DNA from: Sipunculus nudus
Taxonomy: Eukaryota > Annelida > Sipuncula > Golfingiida > Sipunculidae
Assembly (NCBI GenBank): GCA_026874595.1
Contig: CM049315.1
Span: 77,598,401 to 77,662,400 of the forward strand
Length of the DNA stretch: 64,000 nt
Direction: 5' to 3'
Below are positions 60,298 through 64,000 of this stretch, one piece after another. The notes under the pieces are model-generated. The model worked only from the letters and a program-made list of their open reading frames with translations. It had not been told where the DNA came from and did no database searches. Numbering within the stretch: the stretch's first letter is position 1; each line of letters begins with the position of its first letter. Both the position numbers and the translations under genes were made by a program.

Positions 60298-61076
60298 TGG
60301 GTGACATCAGAATACATCGGGGTGCCATCAAGACACATCGGGCTGACATCAGGACACATCGGGCTGACATCAGGACACATCGAGGGTTGGCATCAGGACA
60401 CATCGGTGTGACATCAGGATACATCAGTTTGATATCAGGTCACATCGGTGTGACATCAGGACATATCAGTTTGACATCACGACACATCGGGGTGACATCA
60501 GGTCATATCAGTTTGACATCAGGTCACATAGGGGTGACATCAGGTCATATCAGTTTGACATCAGGTCACATAGGGGTGACATCAGGTCATATCAGTTTGA
60601 CATCAGGACACATCGGTGTGACATCAGGTCATATCAGTTTAACATCAGGACACATCGGGGTGACATCAGGTCATATCAGTTTGACATCAGGACACATCGG
60701 GGTGACATCAGGACACATCAGGGTGACATCAGGACACATCGGGGTGACATCAGGTCATATCAGTTTGACATCAGGTCACATCGGTGTGACATCAGGTCAT
60801 ATCAGTTTGACATCAGGACACATCGGGGTGACATCAGGTCATATCAGTTTGACATCAGGACACATCGGGGTGACATCAGGTCATATCAGTTTGACATCAC
60901 GACACATCCGGCTGATAACAGGTCATATCAGTTTGACATCACGACACATCGGGGTGACATCTGGTCATATCAGTTTGACATCAGGTCACATCGGTTTGAC
61001 ATCAGGTCATATCAGTTTGACATCAGGACACATCGGTGTGACATCAGGACACATCAGTTTGACATCAGGAGTGATA
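60298..61076 (+). repeat. 21-bp minisatellite with 42-bp higher-order period, about 37 units
   Basis: The unit is GACATCAGGACACATCGGGGT or GACATCAGGTCATATCAGTTT, and the two types alternate through most of the array. Because 21 is a multiple of three and neither unit has a stop in the frame, a 283-codon frame runs through (repeating HIGVTSG and HISLTSG). It begins and ends with the array and has no other gene feature, so I read it as a repeat, not a gene. Confidence 0.95.
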
Positions 61077-61652
61077 TCGGAACAGTACATCAGGACAAAT
61101 TGTGATAAATGTCCTTCAGAGGAAAATATTCTACGTATTGGGCTATAGTAAGGGTTGGTGAGCCGGTCTGTGTGCTATATAATTTAAATAAATCTAATAA
61201 TAAAAATAAATTTGCTATGTTATGTGTATTATCTCGAGGTATTAATCAATTTTGGCTGAGATTTATTTCCCTGTACACAAATTTAGTATCTCTAATTAAT
61301 TCACCTGTTTTATGTTATGTTGTGGTTCTGTGTGTGAGTAAATCAGTCAACCTGTGCCTGTTTACCATGATAAGACTGCGTAGCCCTAGGACCGATTAAC
61401 AAAGTGGAGAAACGCCGCTTATAAGCTTGAAAAAAAATGTAAAGGTGTGCCATACATCCACCAAATGGCTTTATGTTTATGATCTACTCCACTGATCGAG
61501 CCCGGTGAAAGATTATTTCAACTTGTGTACACTAATAAGCACACATATGCAGATACCATAATAGTTCAAGGAGAAAGAACTTTACTTCATGTATATATAA
61601 CGTACCTAGAAAGTGTAAAGGTCCCTTTAATTGATTTAGCAACCAGAGTAAT
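61077..61652. other. Stretch without recognised gene
   Basis: No supported coding sequence or bounded repeat. Confidence 0.35.
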
Positions 61653-62082
61653 CACAATCGGCTTCTGTGGCTCAGGGGTTGAGCGCAGGACTCAAAGCCG
61701 GGAGATCGTGGGTTCGAATCTCAACCGAGGCGGTGGGGTTTTTCACGGTCGGCCCCCACCCAGGGTGAGCGCTCTGCAGGCTTAATGGTTAGGATGTGCC
61801 CCACAGCCGTGTATTACTCCATACCATAGTTTGGGGGGGGGGTTCCTCGGTGTTATGACCCAGCAATAGGGGTTGATTACACACCGGTAGACACCGGGCC
61901 TGGGTGACACCAGGATATAAAAATGATAGGAAGCGAGTGCTACCGCCCTGTCAAGTAGTTCCAAACTGAAATAGAAACTCTGCAGATGTACATACTTAGG
62001 GTAAGAATTAGATAAGTCAGCATTAAAAATAGGTGCGGTTAACTCCACCAAAAACATTTAAAAAAAAGTTAAAAAAAAATAA
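61653..62082 (+). mobile_element. tRNA-derived SINE, best-preserved copy (430 bp)
   Basis: Box A TGGCTCAGGGGT (61668-61679) and box B GGTTCGAATCT (61711-61721) mark a tRNA-like head. The body follows with CACGGTCGGCCCCCACCC and GCAGGCTTAATGG, then TATGACCCAGCAATAGGGG, CTGCAGATGTACATA, the 3' end GCGGTTAACTCCACC, and an A-rich tail. A perfect 12-bp duplication, AACCAGAGTAAT, flanks it (61641-61652 and 62083-62094), which shows target-primed insertion. The partner LINE is not known; the RT element at 4671 has a different tail, (TAAA)n. Confidence 0.92.
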
Positions 62083-62094
62083 AACCAGAGTAAT

Positions 62095-64000
62095 TAGTGC
62101 AGACTCGAAGACCCAGGCTAGGTCTCCAGCTGTTGGGTATTAACACAAATCGGATAACCCTGGGTGAGGTGGACCACTTAATACTGTGTCTAGGTGCTTC
62201 GACGATCCCCGTAACCCTTGTCTGGTACTGGGGTATCGATTAACCGACGTGACCGCGACAGGTGGACGTCACATATAGGTCCCCCGTACTGTACTCAGTA
62301 ATCTGATTACCCGAATCACGAAGGGAGCTTAATTGATCATAAACTGACCCTTTTGAATGCGATTGTACATACATTGTACATCTGTGCACGAACTCGCTTT
62401 AATGGGTTGTTAAATTAATATACTATACACTATAAATGACTATATTAAAAGTGTTTACTCATAACGAGTATCGCTTATCGATATTTAGGAGATTCAAAAT
62501 ATATATGCATTATAGATCTCGAATTTATGTTTAAAAAAATCATATTTATTACAAGCAATGTGTTGAATCAGTAATCGAAACTTGTTATTGTAATCATTGG
62601 TATGATTGGTTGGATTACTTGGATTAATAATCTTGGAGTATTCACATTGTATACATATAAACTGGGACTTAAATGTTTATTAATCATTCATAGTAATATA
62701 TAAGATTAATTGGTACAGGAATACACTGATCAAATGACTACAACAAAGAGAGACCGTCTTGTTAGTTTCCACAGATATGCCACTGATGACTGGTGTATCA
62801 TATAGAGAGGGAGAGAGATCATAACTTAATAAGCATTTCAGCTACGATATCTTCAATGTCTATATAACTCAGAAATGCTCCTATTTACCTGACGGCTTAA
62901 TATACAGAGTGCCATAATTCTTTTTCTTTTCTTATCCATCGAATGAGATATTCTGAAAACCAGTGTACCTGACGCCTGTTTCTGACACTGCATGTGTTAA
63001 ATAACGTGTGGCCGTAAAAGTGACTGTTTCTTCAACATTAACTTCCGGTGGTTTAATTTCCGGTTATTTATTTCCGGAAATTTAAGCCGGGCTGTCACAA
63101 TGGTGATACGTGACCATCTGACAAGAACCAGCGGTGCGTAAGGAGCCACCAATACATGATTCAGTGGAAAAATGAAAACACATTCATTATGAGTCATCTT
63201 TCGCATTAAGATTTTTTCCTCAGGGAATTTATCAACTGATGCGACAAATGAATATTGATTTTTGTTATTAAAACCCTACGGGCGATATTTCCATCCACGA
63301 AACAACAAGTGCATTGAGGATATGTGTATCTATATATATCTAAAATTGTTTTTTTATATTATATGTTGCTTTTTGTTAAATTTAATTAGCTACATAGTGT
63401 AACATGTTAGCAAGTGCCAGGGTGTGAGGGTAGACTCTGTTGCGGTACTAATATAATGATCTAATAATGAACTATTACACATACCATATTTTTTCTGTGT
63501 GTTTAAGTAGTCCAATTATAGTCTCCGTGAGACACTCTCGCTTCAGTCCGATCAGTGGCGCTCAGATAATTAATAAATAACTATACTATCTAGATAGTCC
63601 TTAGGCAACAGCCCAGCGTCCCAACACAAGTAGATGGTTTCCATTGTTAGGGAGATGGACACTCCATTAGTATGAGCGCCAATGTAACATTCCTGAAAGC
63701 CCTCTTGAATGGACAGTTGGGCCCGAATAACAGTCAGTAAATTTCTGGTGATTGTATACGTGTGCTTTTAGATCGAGAGCTTGTTGGCATTGGAACAATA
63801 TGAAAATACCATTAACTAGGACGCGGATGGGACAAGTAGTTCTACATGAGGTCCAGCCCAGTAGGTATTATGACTGGCACAAATGAAGTAACAAATCACA
63901 AAGGTACTGAATCAAATCAAGAGATTCCTATCAGCACTTAAGTACTCGGCCATTTTGTAAAGTCAGTACATCATTTGCACAATTAATGTTAATTCATTGT
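62095..64000. other. Stretch without recognised gene
   Basis: No supported coding sequence, RNA gene or bounded repeat. Confidence 0.35.

Noticed and set aside
60297-61148. 283-codon open frame
   Set aside because: It is coextensive with a 21-bp tandem repeat whose length is a multiple of three; there is no signal peptide, splice signal or non-repeat domain.
61661-61735. Apparent tRNA gene (GGCTCAGGGG ... GGTTCGAATC)
   Set aside because: It is the head of a SINE: the body, A-rich tail and target duplication follow, and the same block recurs in other copies.
1-64000. CRISPR arrays, bacterial operons or rRNA genes
   Set aside because: The minisatellites have no spacer structure, the only conserved gene has spliced exons, and no rRNA signature was seen.

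Overview
The window reads as animal nuclear DNA. It is AT-rich, has introns with GT-AG borders, carries many (TA)n and poly-G tracts, and is crowded with mobile elements (LINEs, SINEs, MITEs, short LTR elements). The one conserved gene and the repeat types suit a marine invertebrate, probably a lophotrochozoan such as a mollusc or brachiopod. That taxonomic call is inference.

The only host protein gene I can support is a ten-exon gene on the + strand, 30107-52199, for a secreted carbonic anhydrase-related protein of the CA10/CA11 type. The exons join with consistent phases into a 320-residue protein with a signal peptide. It has lost two of the three zinc-binding histidines, so it should be catalytically dead, as is known for vertebrate CA10/CA11. 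Its introns hold MITEs and SINEs.

Layout: 1-2485, decayed L1/Tx1-like LINE (minus). 2487-4540, CT-rich tract and a worn MITE copy. 4541-6681, a TTAA-flanked MITE split by a 5'-truncated LINE whose reverse transcriptase frame is still open. 7146-12240, two copies of another MITE family and a worn SINE. 12525-13981, short LTR elements: a solo LTR and a three-LTR tandem. 15165-16255, 45-bp minisatellite. 17811-18042, two hammerhead-ribozyme-like motifs. 19150-19559, a complete 410-bp LTR element. 19731-20151, SINE. 22091-24612, a 2.5-kb inverted-repeat element with dense ACACAAG motifs. 28986-29319, MITE. 30107-52199, the CA10-like gene. 52705-53064, MITE with perfect 20-bp ends. 57165-57600, degenerate minisatellite. 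59300-61076, duplicated segment and 21-bp minisatellite. 61653-62082, SINE with a 12-bp target duplication.

The most unusual content is the miniature LTR family. Its LTRs (about 155 bp) carry tRNA-like Pol III box A and box B sequences, the primer site matches the 3' end of tRNA-Pro, and the internal region (about 120 bp) is little more than a hairpin that shows compensatory changes between copies. Second is the set of three type I hammerhead-like motifs with very short stem III, as known from Penelope-like elements and retrozymes. All coordinates and motif alignments were made by eye.
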